A DNA stretch of 43,170 bases from positions 1 to 43,170 of the forward strand of contig DAHXNZ010000013.1 in assembly GCA_027365105.1 (NCBI GenBank), read 5' to 3'. A model generated the notes under the pieces. That model was not told where the DNA came from, searched no databases, and saw nothing but the letters and a program-made list of their open reading frames with translations. Position 1 is the stretch's first letter. Each line of letters starts with the position of its first letter. Below are positions 21,144-28,992 of the stretch, piece after piece. The stretch is from Thermoplasmata archaeon (GTDB taxonomy: Archaea > Thermoplasmatota > Thermoplasmata > Lutacidiplasmatales > UBA184). Position numbers and translations under genes: made by a program.

Positions 21144-22652
21144 GTGAGCCGGCGCAGCGACGCCGAGGTCCGGGCCCAGATCGAGGCGCTGGAGGCGCGG
21201 CTCCGGCAGACCCGGGCGTTCGACGGCCTCGGGCTCCCCTCCGCCGATCTCTGGCCCGCGGTCGAGCGGGCCCTGCTGATCCCCGACGCCTCGTGGAACC
21301 GGCCGGCGTCCCCGCCGGGCCTCTGGCAGCGGTTCCTCGCCTGGCTCCGCCGGCTGTGGGCCCGGCTGCGCCGCGGCGCGCCGGAGCGGACCGCGGCGCC
21401 GACCGGGCGGCGGCTTCCGATCGCCACCCTCGGCGGGGGCCGCCAGATCGGCGCCTCCGCGCTCGGGGAGGCGCTCGCCCAGATCGGACCGGCCCAGCGC
21501 GACGAGCTTCGGGAGCGGGTGGAGGGCGAGGTCGAGCGGGAGCGCCGGGAACTCCACCGCGAAGCGGAGGAGAAGCGCAAGGCGGCCGAAGCCCAGCGCC
21601 GCCAGCTCGAGGCCGAGCGCGCCGAGGCGGAGCGGCGGGCCGCGGGGGAGGTCGACCGCTCGGTCCGGCGGGCCGAGTCCGAGCGGACGATCCATGAGCT
21701 CAAGGAGCGGGGGCTCGTCGCCGAACGCGGGGGGGAGCTCGCGGTCACCTACGGGCTCATCGAGCGGTTGGCCCGGCTCCTCCTGGAGGAGGAGAGCCGC
21801 CAGCTTCCCGGAGGGCTCCGGCTCGCCCCGGGCGGGGCCGGTTCGACCGGGATCTACGAGAAGGGCCGGCTGCGGCAGTCGGCCGAGGTCGCGCACCTGG
21901 ACGTGGCGGGGTCGCTCCTCGCCGCCCGGATGAACGGCCAGCGGCACATCGACGAGTCGACGAGCCTGGTCTACCGGGAGATCACGAGCGAGACGGTCCA
22001 TGTCGTCCTCGCCTTCGACAAGTCCGGCAGCATGGCCGAGGACGGCAAGCTCGAGGCGGCGAAGAAGGCGCTGCTCGCGCTGTACGTGGCGATCCGCAAA
22101 CGGTACCCCGACGCGACGATCGACGTCCTGGCCTTCGACAACGAGGTGCGGATCTTCGATCTGGTCGAGCTCTGGGAGACCCGTCCGGGCTCGTTCACGA
22201 ACACCGCCGAGGCGCTCCGGACGATCCACGGCCTCCTGGCGGCGTCCCGGGCCCGCCGTCGGGAGGTCTACCTGCTGACCGACGGGCTGCCCGAGTCGTA
22301 CACCGACCGGGCGGGCCAGGTCCACAGCGGCCGGCTCGACGAGGCGATGGCCCAGGCGCTCGCCCGGGCCCGGGAGCTCGCGACCGTGACCCCGCTCAAG
22401 TTTGCCCTCCTGCTGTTCCGGTCCGACCACCCCGAGTACGAGGCGGCGGCCCGTCAGATCGCCCGGACCGTCGGGGGCGAGATGCTGGTGACCGACCCCC
22501 AGAGCCTCGGGGTGGAGCTCCTGGTCCGCTGGGCCGGCGGCACCGAGACGGTGCGTGAGCCCCGGGCCGGCGTGCCCGCGGCCGCGCCGCCGGCCGCCCC
22601 GGCCCGGATCCGGCCGAAACGCCGCCGGGCCGACCGCCGCATGGGGGGATGA
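21144..22652 (+). CDS. VWA-domain protein, partner of the MoxR-like ATPase
   Basis: 502 residues from the first canonical start (GTG). A coiled-coil-like, strongly charged helix at about 110-190 ('EVERERRELHREAEEKRK') leads to a VWA domain at about 280-460. Its MIDAS metal site is visible as 'AFDKSGSM' near 291-298 and 'LLTDGLPES' near 375-383. VWA proteins paired with MoxR ATPases bind a client through the metal site while the ATPase remodels it, as in the CoxD/CoxE and RavA/ViaA pairs. The C-terminal tail is alanine/proline- then arginine-rich. In-frame coding-like sequence continues upstream to the MoxR stop, so the real N-terminus is probably about 90 residues longer; see the preceding entry. 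The client is unknown. Confidence 0.85.
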   Translation: MSRRSDAEVRAQIEALEARLRQTRAFDGLGLPSADLWPAVERALLIPDASWNRPASPPGLWQRFLAWLRRLWARLRRGAPERTAAPTGRRLPIATLGGGRQIGASALGEALAQIGPAQRDELRERVEGEVERERRELHREAEEKRKAAEAQRRQLEAERAEAERRAAGEVDRSVRRAESERTIHELKERGLVAERGGELAVTYGLIERLARLLLEEESRQLPGGLRLAPGGAGSTGIYEKGRLRQSAEVAHLDVAGSLLAARMNGQRHIDESTSLVYREITSETVHVVLAFDKSGSMAEDGKLEAAKKALLALYVAIRKRYPDATIDVLAFDNEVRIFDLVELWETRPGSFTNTAEALRTIHGLLAASRARRREVYLLTDGLPESYTDRAGQVHSGRLDEAMAQALARARELATVTPLKFALLLFRSDHPEYEAAARQIARTVGGEMLVTDPQSLGVELLVRWAGGTETVREPRAGVPAAAPPAAPARIRPKRRRADRRMGG

Positions 22653-22715
22653 CCCTCCCGACCGGTCGACCGCTAGCCTTTAGGGGGGGGCGGGAGTAGT
22701 CGGGTAGGTTCGCCC

Positions 22716-23159
22716 ATGAGCGAGGATCGGGAACAGGCCCGGATGCGCGAGCACCTGGCCGAAATGCGGCGTGCGGCCCGCGGACTCGGCAAGGACTTCG
22801 CCCTGGAGTTCGGCCACCTCGAGACCGAACTCGACCGGATGGGCCGGAGCACCGCCAAGGAAGCGAAGTACCTCGCCCGGGACATCCAGACCGATCTGGA
22901 CGACCTGGCCGAGAAGATTACCCGGGAGTTCAAGTCGGTCCCGGACCGGCTCGCCCAGGCGGGCAGCCTGCTCAAGAGCGGCACCGTCCGGGCCGCCGGG
23001 ACCGCGAAGGAGGCCGTGAACTTTGCCGGCCGCAAGGCGAAGTCGGGCACCCAGAGCGCCCTCGCGAGCATGGCCGGGGTGAAGCGCACGCCGATCAAGG
23101 CGTGGACTCCGCCCGAACCCGCCGAGCTGCCGCCGTCGCCCGAGGACCGGGAGCGGTAG
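22716..23159 (+). CDS. Small charged helical protein of unknown function
   Basis: 147 residues, no family recognised. Residues 1-75 are rich in alternating charges and hydrophobics ('REHLAEMRRAARGLGKDF', 'LETELDRMGRSTAKEAKYL', 'QTDLDDLAEKITREFKS') and should form long helices or a coiled coil. The rest resembles apolipoprotein- or YtxH-like amphipathic repeats ('GTVRAAGTAKEAVNFAGRKA') before a proline-rich end. No membrane segment or signal. It follows the MoxR/VWA pair by 63 bases on the same strand and may belong with it. Its last 65 bases overlap the 3' end of the convergent methyltransferase gene. Confidence 0.7.
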   Translation: MSEDREQARMREHLAEMRRAARGLGKDFALEFGHLETELDRMGRSTAKEAKYLARDIQTDLDDLAEKITREFKSVPDRLAQAGSLLKSGTVRAAGTAKEAVNFAGRKAKSGTQSALASMAGVKRTPIKAWTPPEPAELPPSPEDRER

Positions 23160-24027
23160 GGCGCCGTCGCCCGAGGGACCGGACCCGGTCGATCCGGTGC
23201 GCCGCGAAGGCCAGGTACTCCCGGTCGATCTCCCAGCCCTGGAAGCCGAGGCCCAGCCGGGCGGCGGCCACCGCGGAGGCTCCGAGGCCCACGAACGGAT
23301 CGGCGGCGGTCGTGAGCCGGTCGAGCCCATGGAGCCGGTAGCACCATTCGGGCAGCGTATCGGGGAAGGTGGCCGGGTGCGGCCGGTCGGTCGCCCGCCG
23401 CTGGATCGTCGGGTAGGGAAGGAACCAGCTGTTCCCCCGGCAGCGTCGGTCGACCGCGGCGCGCTTCCAGCGGGCCCGGTTCGACGGGTGCGCATACGGC
23501 ACCCCGATCGCCAGACGGTCGAGCGGGACCCGTCCGGTCCGGGTGAAGTGGAACAGGTACTCCTGGGTGCCGTGGAGGTACCGGGGGGAGCCGACCGGCC
23601 GGTAGTGCCCGAACGCGAGGTCCCGGTCGAGCCCGGTCGCCGACCGGTCGAGCGCGATCGACTTGATCCAGTGGATCACGTTCTGGAGATGCCAGCCGTC
23701 CGCGACGGCCCGGGCCACGTCGAACGGGAGCCACGGGTCCCGGGGGGGCCCGCCGACGTTCAGGAAGAAGGAGCCGTCCCGGCGCAGCGCGTGCCGGACC
23801 GCGCGGCCGAGGCGGCCGATCCAGGCGAGGTAGTCGTCGCGGGGGCGACGGTCCTGGTAGGTCCGATACGGCTGGCCGAGGTTGTACGGCGGCGAGGTCA
23901 CGACCACGTCGAACCGGCCCGCCGGTCCGTCGGCCAGCCCTCGGATCCCGTCGCCTTCGGTGAGCCGGATCTCCCGTCGCCCCCTCGGACCGGATCGGTA
24001 AGCGAAGGGCGCGTCGGGCCTCGGCAT
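23095..24027 (-). CDS. Second orphan DNA methyltransferase, SPPY class
   Basis: 310 residues. The catalytic TSPPYN is at residues 44-49 and the SAM-binding 'ADPFVGLGAS' at about 242-251, so this is again the beta-class order with the catalytic motif first. 'DDYLAWIGRLGRAVRHAL', 'GSFFLNVGG' and 'HWIKSI' match the family's intermediate blocks. 'YLFHFTRTG' and 'PHPATFPDTLPEWC' are typical of N4-cytosine enzymes of the M.MvaI/M.BamHII type, including the conserved H-P-A-x-F-P before motif I. The tail after 280 is R/A/P-rich. No restriction partner is adjacent. It lies 99 bases downstream of the last pilus gene on the same strand, so read-through co-expression is possible. It is clearly diverged from the methyltransferase at 2894, so it is not a recent duplicate. 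Confidence 0.88.
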   Translation of the reverse strand: MPRPDAPFAYRSGPRGRREIRLTEGDGIRGLADGPAGRFDVVVTSPPYNLGQPYRTYQDRRPRDDYLAWIGRLGRAVRHALRRDGSFFLNVGGPPRDPWLPFDVARAVADGWHLQNVIHWIKSIALDRSATGLDRDLAFGHYRPVGSPRYLHGTQEYLFHFTRTGRVPLDRLAIGVPYAHPSNRARWKRAAVDRRCRGNSWFLPYPTIQRRATDRPHPATFPDTLPEWCYRLHGLDRLTTAADPFVGLGASAVAAARLGLGFQGWEIDREYLAFAAHRIDRVRSLGRRRPTAPGPRATAAARRVRAESTP

Positions 24028-24126
24028 CCCGCCGCCCAGCCGCCCCCGGGGTAAAGCCGTGCGGGCCGGGCCCGCATCGGTCCGAGGGGCCGGCGGCGCC
24101 GTGGGCGCGGACCGGTCGGCCCCGGT

Positions 24127-25596
24127 CTACGCCGGGACCCGCCCCCCGTCGGGGGAGTCGATCCGGGCGACGGCGGCTTCGGGGTCGGTCCGGTACTCCG
24201 CGAGGTGGCGGCGGAGCGCCGCGTCGGTGAGCGCGGGGAGGCCGGCCAGGGCCCCGAGGAACCGGGCGCGCCGGTCCATCTCCCGGACGATCGCGTCGCG
24301 GCCGACGCCCCGGGAGCTGGCCGCCCGCTCCAAGAGCGCCGAACGCCCCCGGTAGATCCAGCGGTCCCGGTCCCGTTCCCAGGCGAAGACGGGGGAGGCG
24401 AGGAGCTCCGACCCGACCGGGTCGATCCCCTCGATCTCGGTCAGCTGGACGACCCGGCGGACCCGCCGGCCCCCGACCCACTCCGCCCGCTGGAGGACGA
24501 CGACCGGGAGGGCCGTGAGGAGCGCCCGCGGGAGCCGGATCGGCGGGCTTTCGAGCCGGCGGACCAGGGCCGCGACGCTGCCCGCATGGAAGGTGCTGTG
24601 GCAGGGCTGCCCGGTCGCCATCGCCTGGAAGAGGGTGAACGTCTCGGCCCCCCGGACCTCGCCGACGGCGAGGAGCTGCGGGCGCTGGCGCAGCGCCGCG
24701 CGGACCAGGTCGAAGAGATCGATCTCGCCGGCCCTCCGGCCGTCGGCCTCCCGGGGCCCGAGCGAGGCGCGGGTGGCCAGCGCGACCCAGTGGTCGTGGT
24801 CGACTTGGAGTTCGCGCGTCTCCTCAATCGTGACCAGCTTCGCCGACTCGGGGGTGAGCCCCAGGAGGGCGTTCAGGGTCGTGGTCTTGCCGCTCCCGGT
24901 CTCCCCGATGATCATGGTCGAGGCGCCGTCCTCGAGCGCGATCCACAGGTAGGCCGCGACCTCGGCGGAGAGGGTCCCCAGGGCGATGAGGTCGGGCAGC
25001 CGGTAGGAGCGGGCCGGGAACCTCCGGACGGCGAAGGAGCTGCCCCGGGGGCTCACCTCCCGGCCGAGCGTGGCGGCGAGGCGCGCCCCGTTCGGCAGCC
25101 GGCCATCGGCGAGCGGTTCGAACCTCGAGAGGTGCGCCCCGGCCCGGTCGGCCAGCCCGAGGACGAACCGGTCGAGTTCCGCTTCCCGATCGAAGGTGAG
25201 CGCGGTGGCCACCGGGCCGAGCCGCCGGTGGACGATGTAGACCGGGGCGCCGACGCCGTCCGAGGTGATCTCTTCGATCTCGGGATCGCGGAGCAGCACG
25301 TCGATCGGTCCGTAGCCGAGGAGGTCCCGGCGCAGGTAGTACTCCAGCCGGGCCCGCCGATCGGGGTCGTCGAGGTCGCTCCGGCCGGCCGCGATCCGCT
25401 CGAGGATCGCGTGCAGGCTCTCGGGGCCGGGCCGGTCCGGCCCGGCGTCGCCGAGACGGTCGATCAGGGCACGTCGCAGCCCGTCCAGGATCGGGCCCTC
25501 CTCGGGACGGAGCCGGGGCTCCTCGATGCGGTAGAGGGGGCGTCCCCGGGGTCCGGCCGGGTCGATCGAACCGACGGCCTCGGGCTGCGATGCCAT
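24127..25596 (-). CDS. Type II/IV secretion (TadA/PilT-like) ATPase, second of two
   Basis: 489 residues of the secretion-ATPase family that drives type IV pilus, archaellum and Tad assembly. Visible blocks are 'YYLRRDLLGYGPIDVLLRDPEIEEITSDG' (read as GYGPIDVLLRDPEIEEI), Walker A GETGSGKTT near 231-239, the Asp-box 'LVTIEETRELQ', Walker B 'LLAVGEVRGAETF', and His-box residues in 'CHSTFHAGS'. All catalytic elements appear intact, so this is an active ATPase rather than a relic. The ATG at 25596 is two bases after the stop of the second TadC-like gene, so it is the last gene of the operon. It is distinct in sequence from the ATPase at 27424, suggesting a division of labour such as extension versus retraction. 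Confidence 0.9.
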   Translation of the reverse strand: MASQPEAVGSIDPAGPRGRPLYRIEEPRLRPEEGPILDGLRRALIDRLGDAGPDRPGPESLHAILERIAAGRSDLDDPDRRARLEYYLRRDLLGYGPIDVLLRDPEIEEITSDGVGAPVYIVHRRLGPVATALTFDREAELDRFVLGLADRAGAHLSRFEPLADGRLPNGARLAATLGREVSPRGSSFAVRRFPARSYRLPDLIALGTLSAEVAAYLWIALEDGASTMIIGETGSGKTTTLNALLGLTPESAKLVTIEETRELQVDHDHWVALATRASLGPREADGRRAGEIDLFDLVRAALRQRPQLLAVGEVRGAETFTLFQAMATGQPCHSTFHAGSVAALVRRLESPPIRLPRALLTALPVVVLQRAEWVGGRRVRRVVQLTEIEGIDPVGSELLASPVFAWERDRDRWIYRGRSALLERAASSRGVGRDAIVREMDRRARFLGALAGLPALTDAALRRHLAEYRTDPEAAVARIDSPDGGRVPA

Positions 25597-25598
25597 CG

Positions 25599-26528
25599 CT
25601 AGAGCCCTCCCGGGAGCCCCACCAGGAGCCTCAGCACCAGCCAGCCGACGAGCAGCATGACCGTCGCGTGGGGCAGACCGAGGACCGCCCTGCCCGAGGT
25701 GAGGACCCCGACCATGAGGCCGTCCCCGACGGCATGGATGAGGACCGCCGCAAAGAGCGCCAGGAGGAGCGGCGCCGCGACGCCGGTCGCGATCGACGGG
25801 AACGGGATCCCGGGGGTCCCGGCGAGGGGCGAGGCGACCGACAGCTCCGGCAGGAAGAGATGGACGAGGATGAAGATCGTGAGCAGGAAGACGAAGAAGG
25901 CCACGTAGACGACGGCGACGTAGGTCGACATCGCGGCCCGGCGCGCCGCCCGGGCCCGCTCCGCCTCCCGGGCCTGCTCGGTCACGAGGGAGAGCACATC
26001 GACCGTGTGGCCGCCGACCCGGTCGCAGCGGACGAGCACCGAGACGGTCTGGCGCACCCGCGGCGTCGGCACCCGGCGGGCCCACTCCCCGAGGGCCTCG
26101 TCGACCGGGACGCCCCAGCGGATCTGCCGGGCGATCCGCCGCACCTCGCCGGTGAGCGCACCGAACTCCCGATCCCCCGCCGCGACGAGCGCCGCGGAGA
26201 GCCCGAGACCGGCCCGACCCGAATCGGTGAGGTCCCTCAGGAGGTCGGGCAGCCGGTGGTCCATCGCCTCGATCCGGCGCTGGGCGAGGGCCGCCGAGAA
26301 GCCGTACGGCCCGATGAGGGCGAGGAGGGCCAGGACGACCAGGTCGAACGCCTCGGCGGTCGGGAGGCCGAACGCGGCGCGGCCCGAGAGGAGCCAGAGC
26401 GCCAGCGCCGCCAGGCCCGCCGCCGCGGCCGCCCCGACGGCCCGGATCGCCCGCACGCCGTCGGGGCGGGGGAGACCGAGGGCCGGGCGGATTCCTCGCC
26501 GGTGGACGGGCGCGACCGCCCCGGTCAT
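25599..26528 (-). CDS. TadC/PilC-like pilus platform protein, second of two
   Basis: 309 residues. Two membrane segments occur near 32-50 and 57-78 and two to three near the C-terminus (about 205-230, 255-280 and 284-305). Between them is a cytosolic helical domain with 'RLPDLLRDLTDSGRAGLGL' and 'FGALTGEVRRIARQIRWG', the GspF/TadC signature that contacts the secretion ATPase. 'LVTEQAREAERARAARRAA' precedes the last helices, as usual. Its ATG overlaps the first TadC-like gene's stop (ATGA), so the pair is translationally coupled and probably forms a heteromeric TadB/TadC-type platform in the membrane. Confidence 0.85.
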   Translation of the reverse strand: MTGAVAPVHRRGIRPALGLPRPDGVRAIRAVGAAAAAGLAALALWLLSGRAAFGLPTAEAFDLVVLALLALIGPYGFSAALAQRRIEAMDHRLPDLLRDLTDSGRAGLGLSAALVAAGDREFGALTGEVRRIARQIRWGVPVDEALGEWARRVPTPRVRQTVSVLVRCDRVGGHTVDVLSLVTEQAREAERARAARRAAMSTYVAVVYVAFFVFLLTIFILVHLFLPELSVASPLAGTPGIPFPSIATGVAAPLLLALFAAVLIHAVGDGLMVGVLTSGRAVLGLPHATVMLLVGWLVLRLLVGLPGGL

Positions 26529-27427
26529 GGGGCCCCTTCCGACGCGTTCGAGGCCACGCCGACGATGAACCCCAACTGGGCGAGCGGGACGAGGAGCGCG
26601 ACCAGGAGCCAGACGGTGAGGAGGAGCGTCGACCCCCCGCCGAGCAGCGAGAAGACGGTGAGCAGGATTAGCAGGAACAGCGGGAACGCGACGACGACGA
26701 CCACGTAGAACTCGGCGAGGAGCGACAGCGATTCGACCGACCGGGCGAGCCGGGCGGGGCTCTCCCGCTCGTAGCGCCGGGCCTGGTCGATGAGGTACTC
26801 CTTGAGCTGGCCCCCGCTTTCGGCCGTCGTCGCGATCCCTTCGAGGAACTCCTGGAACCGCAGCGACGGGGTGCGGAGCGCCGCCGCCCGCAGGGCGGAG
26901 AGGATGTCCTGCCCGAGCAGGTCGGTATCCCGCACGATCCGGCCCGCCTCCCGGGCCACCTCCCCGTAGATCGTCGGCTCCTCCGCGAGCCCCCGGAAGA
27001 TCTCGTCGACCGGTACCTCGGCGCTCCCGAGCGCGGCGGCGTAGGCGAGCGCCGGCCGTAGGTCGGCATCCAGGCGGCCCCGACGCTCCTGGGCGGCCAG
27101 GCGGGGCGCGAGGTGGAAGTAGGCGGCGACCGCCAGGGGCGGCGCCCCGGTCCAGGCGATCCCCAGCAGGAGCGCGCCGTCGAGCCCGAGCCCGGCCCGC
27201 CCGAGAAGGGCGAGCGTCCCTCCGACGACCGCCCCGACCATCGCCGCGATGCAGAGGCCGGCGAGCCGGAGCGCCGAATACTCCTCGGGGGTGTGGAGGA
27301 TACCGGCCGAGGCCAGCCGGGCGGCCGCGTCGACGTCGGTGGGCCGGCCTTCGGTCCACCGTCGGAACCGGCGCCACGCCCACCGCGCCCCGACGCGGCT
27401 TCGCTCCGGGGCTCCCGGGGTGCTCAT
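26525..27427 (-). CDS. TadC/PilC-like pilus platform protein, first of two
   Basis: 300 residues. Two membrane segments lie near 52-72 and 77-95. A cytosolic domain follows with 'RLDADLRPALAYAAALGSA', 'IFRGLAEEPTIYGEVAREAGRI' (read as IYGEVAREAGRI) and 'FQEFLEGIATTAESGGQLKEY', the GspF/TadC pattern. Two strong C-terminal helices ('FYVVVVVAFPLFLLILLTVF' and 'LLLTVWLLVALLVPLAQLGF') complete the plan. It starts by ATGA overlap with the upstream ATPase gene and ends by ATGA overlap with the second platform gene. It belongs to the inner-membrane base of a type IV pilus. Confidence 0.87.
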   Translation of the reverse strand: MSTPGAPERSRVGARWAWRRFRRWTEGRPTDVDAAARLASAGILHTPEEYSALRLAGLCIAAMVGAVVGGTLALLGRAGLGLDGALLLGIAWTGAPPLAVAAYFHLAPRLAAQERRGRLDADLRPALAYAAALGSAEVPVDEIFRGLAEEPTIYGEVAREAGRIVRDTDLLGQDILSALRAAALRTPSLRFQEFLEGIATTAESGGQLKEYLIDQARRYERESPARLARSVESLSLLAEFYVVVVVAFPLFLLILLTVFSLLGGGSTLLLTVWLLVALLVPLAQLGFIVGVASNASEGAP

Positions 27428-28986
27428 CGGCCCCCCGCGTCCCGGAGGCCGGACTCCGGCCCCGGTCCGAGCCCGTCCCGCGATGTCGGCCCGACCGGGA
27501 GCGGTCCCGAGGATCCGACCTCCTCCTCGGCCCACCGCCGGAGCCGGGCCGCCCGCCGGCCGAGCTCGTCGAGCGCGTCCGGCGCCCGGATTCCCCGTTG
27601 GGCGGCGAACCGCCCGACGACGAGCGAGGGCGAGTGGAAGTCGATCCGGTCGGTCGTGGGATCCCAGCTGAAGACCCGGCGGCTCAGCAGCTCCCCGCTC
27701 TCCGGGTCGATGCCGTCCAGTTCGGTGACCTCGCGGATCCGCCGCACGACGCCGTCGGGGCGACGGACCGCGACCTGGACGACGACGACCGAAAGGGTGG
27801 CGAGCAACGCCCTCGGCACGCCGATCGGCGGCTGCTCGAGCCGGTGGACGAGGGAGGCCCAGCCGTCGGCGTGGGCGGTCGCGTAGGTGGGGTGGCCCGT
27901 CGACGCCGCCTGGAAGAACGCGTACGACTCCCGGCCCCGGATCTCCCCGACGACGATCCGGTCCGGCCGCTCCCGGAGCGCGAACCGGACCAGATCGTTC
28001 AGATCGACCTCGCCGGACCGCCGGCCGTCCGGAGCCGGGGCGCCGAACCCCGGCCGGGTGACCAGGGGAAGCCATCGGTCCTGAGGCAGCCGGAGCTCCC
28101 GGGTCTCCTCGATCGAGACGATCCGGTCGGTCGGGGGGAAACAGTGGGCGAGGGCGTTCAGCGTGCAGGTCTTGCCGGCACCGGTCCCCCCCGCGACCAG
28201 GAGGGGCTCGCCCGCATCGGCGGCGATCCAGAGGTAGGCGGCGAGCTCGGGGCTCGCGGTGCCCTGGGCGATCAGGTCCCGGAGGGAGAAGGGGGCCCAC
28301 TTCGCCCGCCGGAGCGACAGGCTGGGGCCCCGGGAGCTCACCTCCCGGCGGAAGGTGAGGTGGACCCGGTGCCCCTCGGGGGTCGTCCCGTCGAGCATCG
28401 GGGCCCGGACGGCGAGCGCCCGCCCGCACCGCTGGGCCAACCGGACCATGAACCGGTTGAGCCCGGCCTCGTCGTCGAAGCGGAGGTTGGTGGGCAGCGA
28501 CTCGAACTGCCGGTGAAAGACGTAGACCGGCCCACCGGCGCCATCGACAAAGATGTCCTCGATCTCCGGATCGGTGAGGAGCGGATCGATCGGGCCGTAG
28601 CCGGCGGCGTCCCGGATCAGGTAGTAGAGGATCCGTTCCAGTCGGTCGCCCGTGAGCCCGGGTTCGCGCCCGGCCAGGTATCGGACCACCGACTCCTTGA
28701 GCCGGCCCGGCCGCTCGCCGAGCGGGACCGCCCCGGAGGTTCCCGGGAGGACCAGCGGCAGGGCCGAGCGGACCTGCTCGAGGAGCCGCCGGTCCTCCGG
28801 TAGGAGGGGAGGTTCCCTAACCTCGTAGAGACCGGTCGATCCCCCGGTCGGGGGGTGGAGCCGCAACCGGACCGACGGGCCGAGGTCGCGCTCCTCGATC
28901 GTCGGGGAGCCCGCCTTCCCGCCCGGCCGCGGGACCGGCGGCGGTGCGGCCCCGGCCTCCCGGGCCACCGAAGCCGCGGCCGGCAT
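27424..28986 (-). CDS. Type II/IV secretion (TadA/PilT-like) ATPase, first of two
   Basis: 520 residues. After a proline-rich N-terminus come 'YYLIRDAAGYGPIDPLL' and 'DPEIEDIFVDGAGGPVYVFH', then 'LTFRREVSSRGPSLSLRR'. Walker A 'GGTGAGKT' is near 267-274, the Asp-box is 'IVSIEETRELRL', Walker B is 'IVVGEIRGRESYAFF', and the His-box is 'HPTYATAHADGW'. All ATPase elements are present. The gene follows the prepilin-like gene by six bases and overlaps the first TadC-like gene by ATGA, so it is the motor most directly tied to this pilus platform. 'GGTGAGKT' replaces the more usual GxTGSGKT without loss of the essential lysine. Confidence 0.9.
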   Translation of the reverse strand: MPAAASVAREAGAAPPPVPRPGGKAGSPTIEERDLGPSVRLRLHPPTGGSTGLYEVREPPLLPEDRRLLEQVRSALPLVLPGTSGAVPLGERPGRLKESVVRYLAGREPGLTGDRLERILYYLIRDAAGYGPIDPLLTDPEIEDIFVDGAGGPVYVFHRQFESLPTNLRFDDEAGLNRFMVRLAQRCGRALAVRAPMLDGTTPEGHRVHLTFRREVSSRGPSLSLRRAKWAPFSLRDLIAQGTASPELAAYLWIAADAGEPLLVAGGTGAGKTCTLNALAHCFPPTDRIVSIEETRELRLPQDRWLPLVTRPGFGAPAPDGRRSGEVDLNDLVRFALRERPDRIVVGEIRGRESYAFFQAASTGHPTYATAHADGWASLVHRLEQPPIGVPRALLATLSVVVVQVAVRRPDGVVRRIREVTELDGIDPESGELLSRRVFSWDPTTDRIDFHSPSLVVGRFAAQRGIRAPDALDELGRRAARLRRWAEEEVGSSGPLPVGPTSRDGLGPGPESGLRDAGGR

Positions 28987-28992
28987 GGGCGA

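Noticed and set aside
26525-28429. A 634-codon reading that would fuse an upstream segment to the first TadC-like protein
   Set aside because: The added N-terminal half is a shadow of the ATPase gene; the TadC-like protein has its own ATG coupled to the ATPase stop.
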